Shown here: positions 1 to 8,889 of the stretch, piece after piece
How positions within the stretch are numbered: position 1 is the stretch's first letter
Layout: each line of letters opens with the position of its first letter
NCBI RefSeq assembly: GCF_001269985.1
Contig: NZ_BBZB01000001.1
Location: 372,001-436,000, forward strand
Length of the DNA stretch: 64,000 nt
Direction of reading: 5' to 3'
From: Pseudoalteromonas sp. '520P1 No. 423'
Lineage (GTDB): Bacteria > Pseudomonadota > Gammaproteobacteria > Enterobacterales > Alteromonadaceae
Made by a program: the position numbers and the translations under genes
The notes under the pieces: model-generated
Told to the model about the DNA's origin: nothing
Database searches by the model: none
Seen by the model: only the letters and a program-made list of their open reading frames with translations

Positions 1-495
1 TTTTTGTTTAATTGATAAATTAGCGAAATCGCCTCCAAATACTTGGTTAATAGCCTCATCTACGGATAAACCATCAACAGAGATAATGACATCATTAACT
101 TGTAGCTGTGATTTATATGCAGCACTATTGAACTTGATATCTTCAACCAAATATTTCCCTGCTTGGTATACAGCCCAAATATCAGAACCAGTTGGCGTCA
201 CACTATAATCTTTTTCATCCATAGGCCCCATAGCTAAATGTGGGTCACGGTAATAGCGTAAAAAAATTTGAATTACGTCAATAAATTCTCTTTCATTTTT
301 AGCAGCTAATCCTTTCTCTTTATATCGAGCCAATAATTTTGCTGTATCGACACCTGTACTATTTTGGTAAGCGTAATTCTGAGTAAAATTGTGCGTAAAT
401 TCTTGCCATGCAGACTCTGTATCAAACTCTTTTTGGTTGGCAGAGCTGGCAGGTAAAGTGACTACAAATAAAAATAATATTATTATACTTCTCAT
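1..495 (-). CDS. S41-like peptidase, N-terminal part with PDZ domain (truncated by window edge)
   Basis: The reading frame opens at ATG 495-493 on the minus strand and runs off the left edge, giving 165 residues. It begins with a signal peptide (MRSIIIILFLF..., cleavage probably near LPASSA), so the product is exported. Residues about 25-85 are a helical N-terminal domain. Residues about 115-165 look like a PDZ domain: a segment reading LQVNDVIISVDGLSV is the typical carboxylate-binding-loop and strand region found in tail-specific and S41 peptidases. Helical domain plus PDZ after a signal peptide suggests the S41 (carboxy-terminal processing) family, but the catalytic Ser/Lys part lies outside the window. 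It could be another PDZ-containing exported hydrolase. Confidence 0.6.
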   Translation of the reverse strand, partial: MRSIIILFLFVVTLPASSANQKEFDTESAWQEFTHNFTQNYAYQNSTGVDTAKLLARYKEKGLAAKNEREFIDVIQIFLRYYRDPHLAMGPMDEKDYSVTPTGSDIWAVYQAGKYLVEDIKFNSAAYKSQLQVNDVIISVDGLSVDEAINQVFGGDFANLSIKQK

Positions 496-698
496 TTTAT
501 TCCTTTAATGATGTTAACCCTAATTAGTGGATTGATTTAACTGTCGCTACAGTTTCAAATAGAATAAAGAATAAAATTAATTTAGTAAACAACGCCTTAT
601 CTCCTCCTCTCATTTATTCAAACCGTTAATCACAATAAACCTCTTGAGCCTCTGTTTTTCTTTAGTCTTGCTGCCAACTAAACATATGATAAAAAACT

Positions 699-734
699 AA
701 AACTGGTTAACTTTATTGCAAGTTAACCAGTTTT
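699..734 (-). terminator. Rho-independent terminator, 15-bp perfect stem
   Basis: AAAACTGGTTAACTT (699-713) and AAGTTAACCAGTTTT (720-734) form a perfect 15-bp stem around a 6-base loop. Read on the minus strand the stem is followed by a T-rich tract (about 691-696). It lies just after the stop of the phosphatase gene and probably ends that transcript. The rest of 496-753 shows no gene. Confidence 0.75.
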
Positions 735-753
735 CCCCTTCATATGAGGTTAA

Positions 754-2049
754 CTATTGAGTTCTATGCTCAAAACTAAAGCTTTGTTCTGTAATAAGCT
801 TGCCGCTACCATCTGTTGGTGTGGTATAAAATTCAACATTAAGCTCATCTTTGCTGTTATCTAAATTGATATGTGCAAAGCCCCATACAAAACTTTTAGA
901 CCAAACTAAATCGTATTCAGGGTAGTTTCGCTCTTGAAATTCAGCAAATGGTGTATGTTTACCACGCATTTTAGATGCTGCCCCACTGATGATTAAGGGT
1001 AACTTTTTACCTGACTCATTTGTATATTTAGAGCAGTCATCAGTTAATAATTCTAAGTCATGCTCATGGCCAGCAATATAGGCATCAGCATTTTCACATA
1101 ATGACGGCATTAATAACTTACGTAAAACATGACCTTCGCTATATTTAGTACCGCCAATCGACCAAAGAATATGATGACCGTAAACAAGCTTCCATTTAGC
1201 TGTTGAGTTTTCTAAGCCTTCAGCCAACCATTTTAGTTGTTTGGTATCTTCACCTTTAGCTGGTTTTTCATGTGGTTCATGCTCTTCAAGCTCTGCAGTG
1301 CCGTCAGCAATCGCAATATGATCCGGTTTTTCACTGCCATCAGGATTAAGCGGTACTTCGTAAAAAGTTTGCCCAGATAACAACATATTGGTATCTAATA
1401 CAAAAAACTCTACATCGTTACCCGGCTCACCTATTTTGTAGCTGTAATAACCATTGGCATCTAAATGAAAATTAGGTTGCTGTGCCATCCACTGCGTTTG
1501 TAAGGCAACCCCTTTACGAGATGTCTTCCAATCATGATTACCTAATGCAGAATACACAATTAGCTCTGGCTGCTGTTCAAACAAAGGCTTTAATGGTGCT
1601 AATATTAAGTCATTCATTCGTTTTTGATCATCTTTACCATCCGCTGCTGCAGCACCATCAGGGTATATATTATCCCCTAATTGAATACCAAATTCACAAG
1701 CTTTAGTTTTACATAAGCTTGCCATCGCGGTGCCTACAGCGAGTGCTCCGCCTTGTTCTGTGGCAATTTGGGTATTTGGATACACATAAATAGGTGCATG
1801 ATCAAACTCAGACATAGGGCGATAATCTTCTTGCCAGTCTTCACGTTCTTTTTCTATAAATTGCGCTTTATTTCTAGGGTTTTTAATATGCTTAGTTTTA
1901 GGATAATCCACATGATAACCACCATCACCAAAAGCTAAAAAATTAATATCTTTAGCTGCATCAGTTTGTGTATTAGCAGGTTCATTGTTTGAGCAAGCTG
2001 AGAGAGCTAAACATAAGCTCGCTGTCAGTAATGTAATTTTTGCAGTCAT
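754..2049 (-). CDS. calcineurin-like metallophosphoesterase lipoprotein
   Basis: A 431-residue protein with a lipoprotein signal (MTAKITLLTASLCLALSACS, lipobox LSAC), so it is probably anchored in the outer membrane or facing the periplasm. It carries the ordered metallophosphoesterase motifs: FLAFGDGG near residue 38, GDNIYPDG near 125, ALGNHDW near 167, YGHH near 291 and AGHEHDLELL near 325. The Asp, His and Asn residues of these blocks bind the two metals. Overall it resembles the purple acid phosphatase/TRAP type of the superfamily. It lies 61 bases downstream of a TonB receptor gene in the same direction, which suggests a phosphate or phosphoester scavenging pair, but the substrate cannot be read from the sequence. 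Confidence 0.85.
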   Translation of the reverse strand: MTAKITLLTASLCLALSACSNNEPANTQTDAAKDINFLAFGDGGYHVDYPKTKHIKNPRNKAQFIEKEREDWQEDYRPMSEFDHAPIYVYPNTQIATEQGGALAVGTAMASLCKTKACEFGIQLGDNIYPDGAAAADGKDDQKRMNDLILAPLKPLFEQQPELIVYSALGNHDWKTSRKGVALQTQWMAQQPNFHLDANGYYSYKIGEPGNDVEFFVLDTNMLLSGQTFYEVPLNPDGSEKPDHIAIADGTAELEEHEPHEKPAKGEDTKQLKWLAEGLENSTAKWKLVYGHHILWSIGGTKYSEGHVLRKLLMPSLCENADAYIAGHEHDLELLTDDCSKYTNESGKKLPLIISGAASKMRGKHTPFAEFQERNYPEYDLVWSKSFVWGFAHINLDNSKDELNVEFYTTPTDGSGKLITEQSFSFEHRTQ

Positions 2050-2072
2050 AATATTTTCTCAATAACAAAATA

Positions 2073-2099
2073 ACCCTATGGCTAATATAACCATAGGGT
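2073..2099 (-). terminator. Intergenic hairpin between TonB receptor and phosphatase genes
   Basis: ACCCTATGG (2073-2081) pairs with CCATAGGGT (2091-2099), a 9-bp stem with a 9-base loop. On the minus strand it is followed by a T-rich stretch. It sits between the two genes, so it may be a partial terminator that lowers phosphatase expression relative to the receptor, or a 3'-end stabiliser. Confidence 0.5.
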
Positions 2100-2110
2100 A
2101 AATTTAAAAC

Positions 2111-4903
2111 TTAAAATGATTTAATGGTAAAACCTAACTGGAATGAGCGACCGTATTGCTCATATTGATAGTTATTTTGTGTTTCACCGTGGTATAAATA
2201 ATAAGGCTCATCGGTAATATTGATGGCATTAAACGATACTTGCATGCTGGTATTTAAATTATATTTCAGGCTGAAATCTAACTGATTATGTGCCGCCTCA
2301 TATACAGCTGCATCGGCTTCATAAAAACGGAAACTTTCACTTTTATGGGTTGCTGTTAAGCGCGCGCTCATTGCATTGTTTTCATAACCTATCATTAAGT
2401 TACCAAAGGTATCTGATTGCGCTGGTAGCTGTGAATCAGCATCTATAAATGTGCCATTTAAACCTAATAATAATCCGTTATTAAAGGTTTTAGTCCAAGC
2501 CAGCTCAACACCCGATAACTTAGCATTGCCGCCGTTAACCATTTGTATTACTTCGTCGTATCCATCCCATTGACCATTATCATGCACATCTCTTTGCTCA
2601 ATAAAATTTGCGATATTTTTATGGAATAAGCCTGCAGATATGACACCGACACGATCAGGATAATATTCAATAGAAAAATCTAAGTTGGATGACTCATATG
2701 GGTCTAAATCAGGGTTGCCTACCACTGCTTTACGCTCTGTTGCGATTTGATTACCATCTTGCGTGCTTTCACTTTCAATCATTTGATAAGCAGCAGAATC
2801 ACCAAATGTTGGTCTTGCTATAGTATTGGTATAAGCAAAACGTGTAACTAAGTTATCGTTAAATTCATATCGTACATTTAAGCTAGGTAGTAAATGGTCG
2901 TAATCTTTATCTACCTGCCACGCCTCAATATTTGCGCTTTCTGAATCATTCACTTCATCTATGATCAAATCAACTTTATTACCACTGGTTGAGAACGCAG
3001 TATTTTCGTATCTCACACCCGCTACGATATGCCAGTCTTCAATATCCATAGTGACCATGCCGTAGGCTGCAAAAACATCTTCAGTGTTTATGTAGCTTTC
3101 GCCTTGAGTTATGATGTCCGATTCATTTTGGTTTATATCAAAGGTAGATTTATTCATCATTACAAAATCATGCAAACCATCTTCATCTAAGCCTTGACCA
3201 AATTCACCTAATGCATAATCAGGTGCTGGTGTGGCAAATTCATCAGCTGTCACATCACCAAAACCACCATCATAAACTGTTGCATCTACAGCATTTGTCT
3301 TTTCACGGCTGCGATATTTAGCGCCAAACTTGAATTCACCATAGTGATCATCAAAAGTAAAATAGCGCTTAATATCAAAACGAGAACTGATCTCTTCATC
3401 TTCTGTTAAGCTGTCTGAATAAGACACTTCATCCATCGCAAAGTTAGTTAAGTCTTGAGAATCAGCAGAATACGTTAACTGTGGTGTTTTACCATTGCTA
3501 CTGTAACCTAAATCAAAACCTTCGCCATTAAAGTCGGTATCAATACGACCATCTTCGGTTTCGCTCGATTTTGAATAACCAACGCTGTACTCAAATGCCC
3601 AATCATCAAATTTATTTTCGCCACCAGCTACCAGAGAGAGGATTTCTTGTACTTGAATACGATCTTTAGTATCTCTATCCATTTGCGCATCAGTATATTG
3701 CGCTGCAGAATCGGTTACTGAACTGGCAGCTACTTGGCCTTTATCAAACTTGTATTCGTTTCTTAATCTAAATTCATCATCAGAGAAATCACTATATAAA
3801 GTACGTAAGTAATATTTATCAGTTGTACTTGTACGTAAATCAAAATTTAACGCAGCACCTAAACGCTCTCGTGAAATTTCATATGCTCGTTGTTCAATTT
3901 CTTCAGCACCAAATATTTCAGTGTCTTCATCCGTGTGTGAATCTTCAACTTCAATGGTGCTCCAGCCACCGTCAGTTTCCATATTGTGTGAACCAAAATC
4001 ACGCTTAAACCAAGATAGCGCACTTGCTACACCTAGCTCTGCACCTGATTTTAATTCAAACTTATCGGTAAAACTGCCCGAAATTTTTGGGCTGGTTTTT
4101 GATACCAATTCATTGTGTGAAGCTTCAGTTGAAAAGCTATCACTTTGCTCCTCACGGTCAAATGCACTTAAACTTTTAACTTCTATCGAGCCACCTACAG
4201 CGTTAGCATCCATATCAGGAGTAACAGATTTACTCACTTCTAGGCTTTGAATTAACTCACTTGGAATAACATCCAATGCAACACTTCTGACACCTGCCTC
4301 TGGAGATGGCACATTTACACCATTTATGCTGACATTATTTAAATTAGGGTCAATACCTCGTACCCCAACAAAGCGCCCTTCTCCTTGATCTTTTTGAATA
4401 AACAGACCCGGTAAGCGCTGAAGCGCTTCCGCTGCATTTTGGTCTGGAAACTGACCGATTGCATCTGCACTGACAACCGATTTTAAATTTTCTGCATTTT
4501 TTTGTTGGCTTAACGCGCTGGCTTGCCCTGCAATTTGGCCATAAACAATAATATTTTCGATGCCATTACTTGCATTGCCAATCACATAGTTTTGACTTGA
4601 ATCTACGCCATCGCTTATTGTTATTTGCTTTTCTACAGGTGCGATACCTATGTAGTGAATTTGTAAGGTATAAGTACCTTGTTTAACATTAGGGAACCTA
4701 AACGAACCATCACGTTCAGACACAGTTGATAAATTAAGTTCTTTTATTTTAATCTGTGCGCCATCAAAATATACCGACTGACTTTGGTCGGTAATACGAC
4801 CTTCAAGATTGCTATCAGCTAAGGCTGATAATGAAATTAAACTAGTACAGGCAAATACGATACTTTTCTTCATTAAACTAAATGATTGTTTGGATCGGTT
4901 CAT
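2111..4903 (-). CDS. TonB-dependent outer membrane receptor with carboxypeptidase-regulatory-like N-terminal domain
   Basis: A 930-residue TonB-dependent transporter. The start used is ATG 4903; an internal Met at residue 11 (MKKSIVFACTSLISLSALA) would give a more ordinary signal peptide. Residues about 31-105 form a CarboxypepD_reg-like beta sandwich (EGRITDQSQSVYFDGAQIKI). The plug follows at about 135-245 (AEALQRLPGLFIQ, GRFVGVRGIDPNLNNVSING), then a long barrel ending in an aromatic residue (...GRSFQLGFTIKSF). The repeated acidic, aromatic-rich barrel strands and final Phe fit the TonB-Xanth-Caul subfamily, which often imports oligosaccharides or other large nutrients. The linked phosphatase lipoprotein suggests a phosphorylated substrate, but this is inference only. 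Confidence 0.93.
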   Translation of the reverse strand: MNRSKQSFSLMKKSIVFACTSLISLSALADSNLEGRITDQSQSVYFDGAQIKIKELNLSTVSERDGSFRFPNVKQGTYTLQIHYIGIAPVEKQITISDGVDSSQNYVIGNASNGIENIIVYGQIAGQASALSQQKNAENLKSVVSADAIGQFPDQNAAEALQRLPGLFIQKDQGEGRFVGVRGIDPNLNNVSINGVNVPSPEAGVRSVALDVIPSELIQSLEVSKSVTPDMDANAVGGSIEVKSLSAFDREEQSDSFSTEASHNELVSKTSPKISGSFTDKFELKSGAELGVASALSWFKRDFGSHNMETDGGWSTIEVEDSHTDEDTEIFGAEEIEQRAYEISRERLGAALNFDLRTSTTDKYYLRTLYSDFSDDEFRLRNEYKFDKGQVAASSVTDSAAQYTDAQMDRDTKDRIQVQEILSLVAGGENKFDDWAFEYSVGYSKSSETEDGRIDTDFNGEGFDLGYSSNGKTPQLTYSADSQDLTNFAMDEVSYSDSLTEDEEISSRFDIKRYFTFDDHYGEFKFGAKYRSREKTNAVDATVYDGGFGDVTADEFATPAPDYALGEFGQGLDEDGLHDFVMMNKSTFDINQNESDIITQGESYINTEDVFAAYGMVTMDIEDWHIVAGVRYENTAFSTSGNKVDLIIDEVNDSESANIEAWQVDKDYDHLLPSLNVRYEFNDNLVTRFAYTNTIARPTFGDSAAYQMIESESTQDGNQIATERKAVVGNPDLDPYESSNLDFSIEYYPDRVGVISAGLFHKNIANFIEQRDVHDNGQWDGYDEVIQMVNGGNAKLSGVELAWTKTFNNGLLLGLNGTFIDADSQLPAQSDTFGNLMIGYENNAMSARLTATHKSESFRFYEADAAVYEAAHNQLDFSLKYNLNTSMQVSFNAINITDEPYYLYHGETQNNYQYEQYGRSFQLGFTIKSF

Positions 4904-5053
4904 GAGTTTCTCAATGTTAGTTGCGTTCTATTGGTGACGGTTCTTGCTTGGGCAACAAACTAATCGCTATTCATGACAAAAATATTTCAGTTATTTTTAA
5001 TGCTTTTCAAAAAATAGGATCACAGGTTAATTTGGCGCGAAGTTGGTTATAAA

Positions 5054-5166
5054 TGAGCTGATATGACCCCCTAAATTGTGCATAAAAGATCTGAATTCAA
5101 CCTTAATTGAAGAGTTTCAATAATAATTTGTAAAAATACTGTCATCTGTGTGAGCTAATATGACCC
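5054..5166. repeat. 16-bp direct repeat pair in the divergent intergenic region 4904-5457
   Basis: TGAGCTGATATGACCC (5054-5069) and TGAGCTAATATGACCC (5151-5166) differ at one position and lie 97 bases apart in the 554-base gap between the TonB receptor and the GGDEF-like gene. They may be binding sites for a regulator of either gene. I see no gene in this gap. Confidence 0.5.
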
Positions 5167-5457
5167 TGCTTTTAAATTTATTAGCTGTATACCAATTTTG
5201 ATAATGAAGTTATCACTGAGAGCTTATGAAGATTTAGCATTCTAGGCATGGCTGTGAATTAATTATTATTCCCTTTAGAACTAAACGTCTTTTAGTAGGC
5301 TGGTTTCAAAGTGATTTATAGTGGGTTATTGGTTTGATAAGGAAATACATTATCTACAACTAACGCCTTGCCTAAGTACTTTGCACTCCCGCTGAATGAG
5401 CGCTTCACTAACTGAAATGGTATTTTTATTTATCACCTTTGAAAATCGAATTAAGCC

Positions 5458-6381
5458 ATGAATCTTTCCTTATTAAAGTTACATACTAAAACAATTGTCT
5501 TGCTTACACTCTTCTTTACATCATTGATTATGTATACGTTTTCGTTGGGTGCATTAAAGCCAATCAAGTTAATTGATTGGTTTGATGTCTTGGGTGAAGG
5601 CTGTATCAACTTAATGATTATGGTCTGGATTTTTTTCACCATGATCAGTCGACCCAAAGGCAAAGTGACCCATTTATTGATCAGTGGCCTCGCTATTATG
5701 CAATTGTCGATGATGTTAGATTTTTTAGATGAATTTATTCACTACCCGCAAGCCAGTGCTTGGATCTCAACCATTGAATCATTGCCAGCCCCAATAGGCA
5801 TGATCATGATGAGCATTGCTTTATATTATTGGCATCAAGAACAAATAACGCTCAATGCGCAATTAATCAAAAAAGAGCGGTTTTATAGAGAACACAGCCT
5901 ATCAGACTACATAACAGGGCTAAATAGTGTTGAGTATATGAAAAATCAAATAACACGCGAGATAAACACGAATACTGAAGAACAAGGCTTTAGTGTGATC
6001 ATGCTTGATGTCTGCAAGTTTGATACTTTTAATCGTCAGTTTGGTGATCTGCAAGGCAATAAATTACTAAGAGAATTTGCTAATCTCATTTTAATGAATA
6101 TACGTGATACCGATTTAGCATGCCGGTTTGCCGCTGATAGGTTTATTATTTTATTACCGCATACCCATCAGCAAACGGCAGAAGAAATAGCGCATCAAAT
6201 ACAAGCATCCATTTCTCATTTAGCTTATAAACCAGGTCGTACCTCGCAAGCTGTATATCATCAATTTTTAGCTTGTATATACCAGTACCAGCAAGGTGAT
6301 GATTACAGTATTTTAATCGATAAACTAAATCAAAATATGCTGCAAACTAAATTATCAAAAATTAAAAACCTTGCAGCATGA
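5458..6381 (+). CDS. membrane protein with degenerate GGDEF domain
   Basis: 307 residues. The first half has about four hydrophobic segments (TIVLLTLFFTSLIMYTF, the segment after GEGCINL, and two more before residue 125), so it is an inner-membrane sensor. From about residue 145 a GGDEF-type fold is recognisable: SLSDYITGLNSVEYM matches the usual D-x-L-T-G-L-x-N entry block and FSVIMLDVCKFDTFN the I-x-D-x-D/F-K block. The signature itself reads FAADRF instead of GGDEF, so the catalytic loop is lost. By family knowledge such proteins usually cannot make cyclic di-GMP and act as sensors or allosteric partners. Its stop overlaps the start of the next gene by 4 bases (ATGA), so it is translationally coupled to an AraC regulator. 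Confidence 0.75.
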   Translation: MNLSLLKLHTKTIVLLTLFFTSLIMYTFSLGALKPIKLIDWFDVLGEGCINLMIMVWIFFTMISRPKGKVTHLLISGLAIMQLSMMLDFLDEFIHYPQASAWISTIESLPAPIGMIMMSIALYYWHQEQITLNAQLIKKERFYREHSLSDYITGLNSVEYMKNQITREINTNTEEQGFSVIMLDVCKFDTFNRQFGDLQGNKLLREFANLILMNIRDTDLACRFAADRFIILLPHTHQQTAEEIAHQIQASISHLAYKPGRTSQAVYHQFLACIYQYQQGDDYSILIDKLNQNMLQTKLSKIKNLAA

Positions 6382-7385
6382 GTAAACTATTTGAAGTAAC
6401 AGATAAAACTTTAAAGAGCCCGCATTTGGCTGTGATGTTAATCGATCTATGTTTAATGCGTGGCATTAATCAACATAAATTACTTAAAGGTACTCAGCTG
6501 TTTTACGATGATATTTGCAAAGGTGAAATATTTATCAGCCCTTTGCAATTGTTTAAGCTGATAGAAAACAGCCAAAAATTGCTGAATAATCATGACATGA
6601 GTTTTTTACTTGGCAGGCGATTTTTTCCTGGTAATTTGGGTGCAATATCAAATGTATTACTTAATGCAAAAAACCTATCCGAGATGATAAAAATAATAAT
6701 GTGTTTTCAGCCATTATTATTTCCTTTAATGTTTGTTCAATACAAACAATATAACGATAAAACCTATTTGATTATTAATCACGCTTTTGGTGAGTTTAAT
6801 GATAAACACGCCATATTTATGGCAGAGTTATTTTGCAGTATATTAGTGAGTGTGATTAAACTGCGGTTTGGACAAAACTTTCCCATCGCATTTAAATTCC
6901 CTTACTCTCAACCGTCACATATAGAAGAGTATCAAGTAAGCCTTGGCGAAAACCTACAATTTGACCAACATATATTTATGATCGGGATTGAAAATAAATA
7001 TTTAAACTTACAACTACAAGACAGCAGTAAAACCTTAAAATCTTTATATTTATCAAAATGTAAAAAACAGCGTAATAAACAGCCCGGTTTAATTCAACAT
7101 ATATTGATTTATCTAGATAAAAATACCAGCGCAACACTAGAGCAAAGTGCCTCTTATTTAAAAATAAGCCCCGCGACTTTTAAACGTAAGTTGAAGCAAC
7201 ACAATACGAGCTTTCAACAGCTATTAGATTTAGTAAAAAAACAGGCAGCCATCTATCAAATTACCATAGAAGGCAGCAATAATAACAATGTATCTCACAC
7301 ACTAAAATTTAATGATGCAACCAATTTCAGACGCGCCTTTAAACGCTGGACAGGCATGACACCCAATACATTAAGAAAAATTTAG
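6378..7385 (+). CDS. AraC family transcriptional regulator (Arabinose_bd-type N-terminal domain)
   Basis: 335 residues. The N-terminal two thirds (SPHLAVMLIDLCLMRGINQHKLLKG, shortened here) resemble the PF12625-type ligand-binding domain of the OruR/ArgR-like AraC group. The C-terminal about 100 residues hold two helix-turn-helix motifs: SASYLKISPATFKRKLKQH for the first and DATNFRRAFKRWTGMTPNTLR for the second. Hydrophobic content is low, so it is cytoplasmic. It overlaps the upstream degenerate GGDEF gene by 4 bases, so the membrane protein may feed a signal to this regulator. The target genes are unknown; the binding protein just downstream is a candidate. Confidence 0.87.
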   Translation: MSKLFEVTDKTLKSPHLAVMLIDLCLMRGINQHKLLKGTQLFYDDICKGEIFISPLQLFKLIENSQKLLNNHDMSFLLGRRFFPGNLGAISNVLLNAKNLSEMIKIIMCFQPLLFPLMFVQYKQYNDKTYLIINHAFGEFNDKHAIFMAELFCSILVSVIKLRFGQNFPIAFKFPYSQPSHIEEYQVSLGENLQFDQHIFMIGIENKYLNLQLQDSSKTLKSLYLSKCKKQRNKQPGLIQHILIYLDKNTSATLEQSASYLKISPATFKRKLKQHNTSFQQLLDLVKKQAAIYQITIEGSNNNNVSHTLKFNDATNFRRAFKRWTGMTPNTLRKI

Positions 7386-7459
7386 TACTTCACACGCCCT
7401 TAATGTATAAATTTCATACAAAAATTGCATCTATTCAACTTCTAGTTTAAAGTGATTTT

Positions 7460-8173
7460 ATGAAATTATTTATAATAATCACATTTCTAACCCTAATATC
7501 TTTTGAATCGAAATCAAAAGACCTACTCGTTGTAACTGAAAATTGGCCTCCTTATAACTATTTAAATAAAGATGGAAAGCTAGTTGGTACCTCAACAGCT
7601 ATAGTAAATAAAATTCTATCCGATGCCGATATTAAATATAAAATACTGATGTACCCATGGGCTAGAAGCTTTCAGATTGCCTCCCAAAAGAAAAACACAT
7701 TAATTTATTCTATTTACAAAACAAAAGAGCGTGAAGATAAATTTCACTGGTTCTGCCCCATAATAAAACCTACTCCAATGCATTTTTATCAAATGGCTAA
7801 TAACCCAGCGATTGAATTTAAAAATATTGAACAAGCAAAACAATACACAATCGGAATTATTAGGGGGGATTGGAGTCACTCATATTTACTCAACTTAGGG
7901 TTTAAAGAAGGCGAACAGCTAGATTTAGCCCCTGAAATGTCTATCAATACAAGTAAATTAATAGCAGGTCGCATAAACCTACTTGTTAATTCAGAACTAG
8001 GCATGAAACTAGAGCTAAAAAAGCATAACCTTCCTTTTAACACAGTAACAAAGATATTCTCTATTGATTTAACAGGGCAAAACGAAATTTGCATGGCTAT
8101 TCATAAAGACTCACCAAATGAGTTAATTAAAAAAATAAACATGGCTTTTAATCGCTTTAAAAAAAGCAAATAA
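7460..8173 (+). CDS. periplasmic solute-binding protein, SBP_bac_3-like
   Basis: 237 residues with a signal peptide (MKLFIIITFLTLISFESKSKD). The mature protein starts with the typical block LLVVTENWPPYNYLNKDGK and then VGTSTAIVNKILSDADI, as in family 3 amino-acid binding proteins. TIGIIRGDWSHSYLL marks the second lobe. No permease or ATPase gene is nearby, which is common for the many orphan proteins of this type in Alteromonadales; they may act as sensors rather than transport components. It lies 74 bases after an AraC regulator on the same strand and converges on a GNAT gene 13 bases away. The ligand is unknown. Confidence 0.75.
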   Translation: MKLFIIITFLTLISFESKSKDLLVVTENWPPYNYLNKDGKLVGTSTAIVNKILSDADIKYKILMYPWARSFQIASQKKNTLIYSIYKTKEREDKFHWFCPIIKPTPMHFYQMANNPAIEFKNIEQAKQYTIGIIRGDWSHSYLLNLGFKEGEQLDLAPEMSINTSKLIAGRINLLVNSELGMKLELKKHNLPFNTVTKIFSIDLTGQNEICMAIHKDSPNELIKKINMAFNRFKKSK

Positions 8174-8186
8174 TCACATTAACTAT

Positions 8187-8672
8187 TTAATTAAGCTTAG
8201 AAAAATCAACCAATTCTTTACCTGTCATACGATAACTGATCCACTCAGGCTGATCTTTTGCACCAATAGAAGCATAAAAATCGCGAGAAGGTGTATTCCA
8301 ATCTAAACAACTCCATTCAAAACGCGCACACTCTTTTTCAATCGCTATATTAGCTAATGCTTTTAAAAGTTTGATACCTGCGCCTTTGCCTCTAAATTCA
8401 GGCGATACATATAAATCCTCCAAATAAAGCCCTGATTTGGCGAGCCAAGTAGAATAATTAAAAAAGTAAATCGCAGAGCCAATCTCAACGCCATCTAGCT
8501 CACAAATAAGCGCATGCACATTACTGTTATCTGAGAACATGCTGCTTTTAATCGTCTCTGCAGTTGCTAATACTTCATGTTCAGCTTTTTCATAAATCGC
8601 CAATTCTTTTATAAATTTAAACAAGGTGCCAGCATCATTTTCTGTCGCTACTCTTATTGTTAATTCACTCAT
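8187..8672 (-). CDS. GNAT family N-acetyltransferase, diamine acetyltransferase-like
   Basis: 161 residues, the usual length for a single-domain GNAT enzyme. LYLEDLYVSPEFRGKGAGIKLL around residues 80-105 is motif A with the R-G-x-G-x-G/A acetyl-CoA pyrophosphate-binding loop. The N-terminal IRVATENDAGTLFKFIKELA and FEWSCLDWNTPSRDFYASIG near the end are close to the spermidine/spermine (SAT1-like) subgroup. It probably acetylates a polyamine, amino-acid analogue or other small amine in the cytoplasm. It is a single gene, convergent with the binding protein to its left. Confidence 0.85.
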   Translation of the reverse strand: MSELTIRVATENDAGTLFKFIKELAIYEKAEHEVLATAETIKSSMFSDNSNVHALICELDGVEIGSAIYFFNYSTWLAKSGLYLEDLYVSPEFRGKGAGIKLLKALANIAIEKECARFEWSCLDWNTPSRDFYASIGAKDQPEWISYRMTGKELVDFSKLN

Positions 8673-8889
8673 TATTATCTCTATTCGTTAAATATTCATT
8701 ACTGATAGCTTATATTTTCAAGCTAGATGATACCAATGCATAGTTATCAACAACCCATGATTAATATTCATAAGGATACGTTCATATACTGCAATAATTT
8801 ACTAGCGCACAGGATAAACACAGCACTACAATGAGAAAAGGCATCACAAAATTCAGTTTTATAATGGCTAACTAGGTTTTAATTAAAAT

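Noticed and set aside
5140..5166. CTGTCAT near the TonB receptor promoter as a Pho box
   Set aside because: Only one half-site matches; the second CTGTCAT expected 11 bases on is absent. Kept only as part of the direct-repeat observation.
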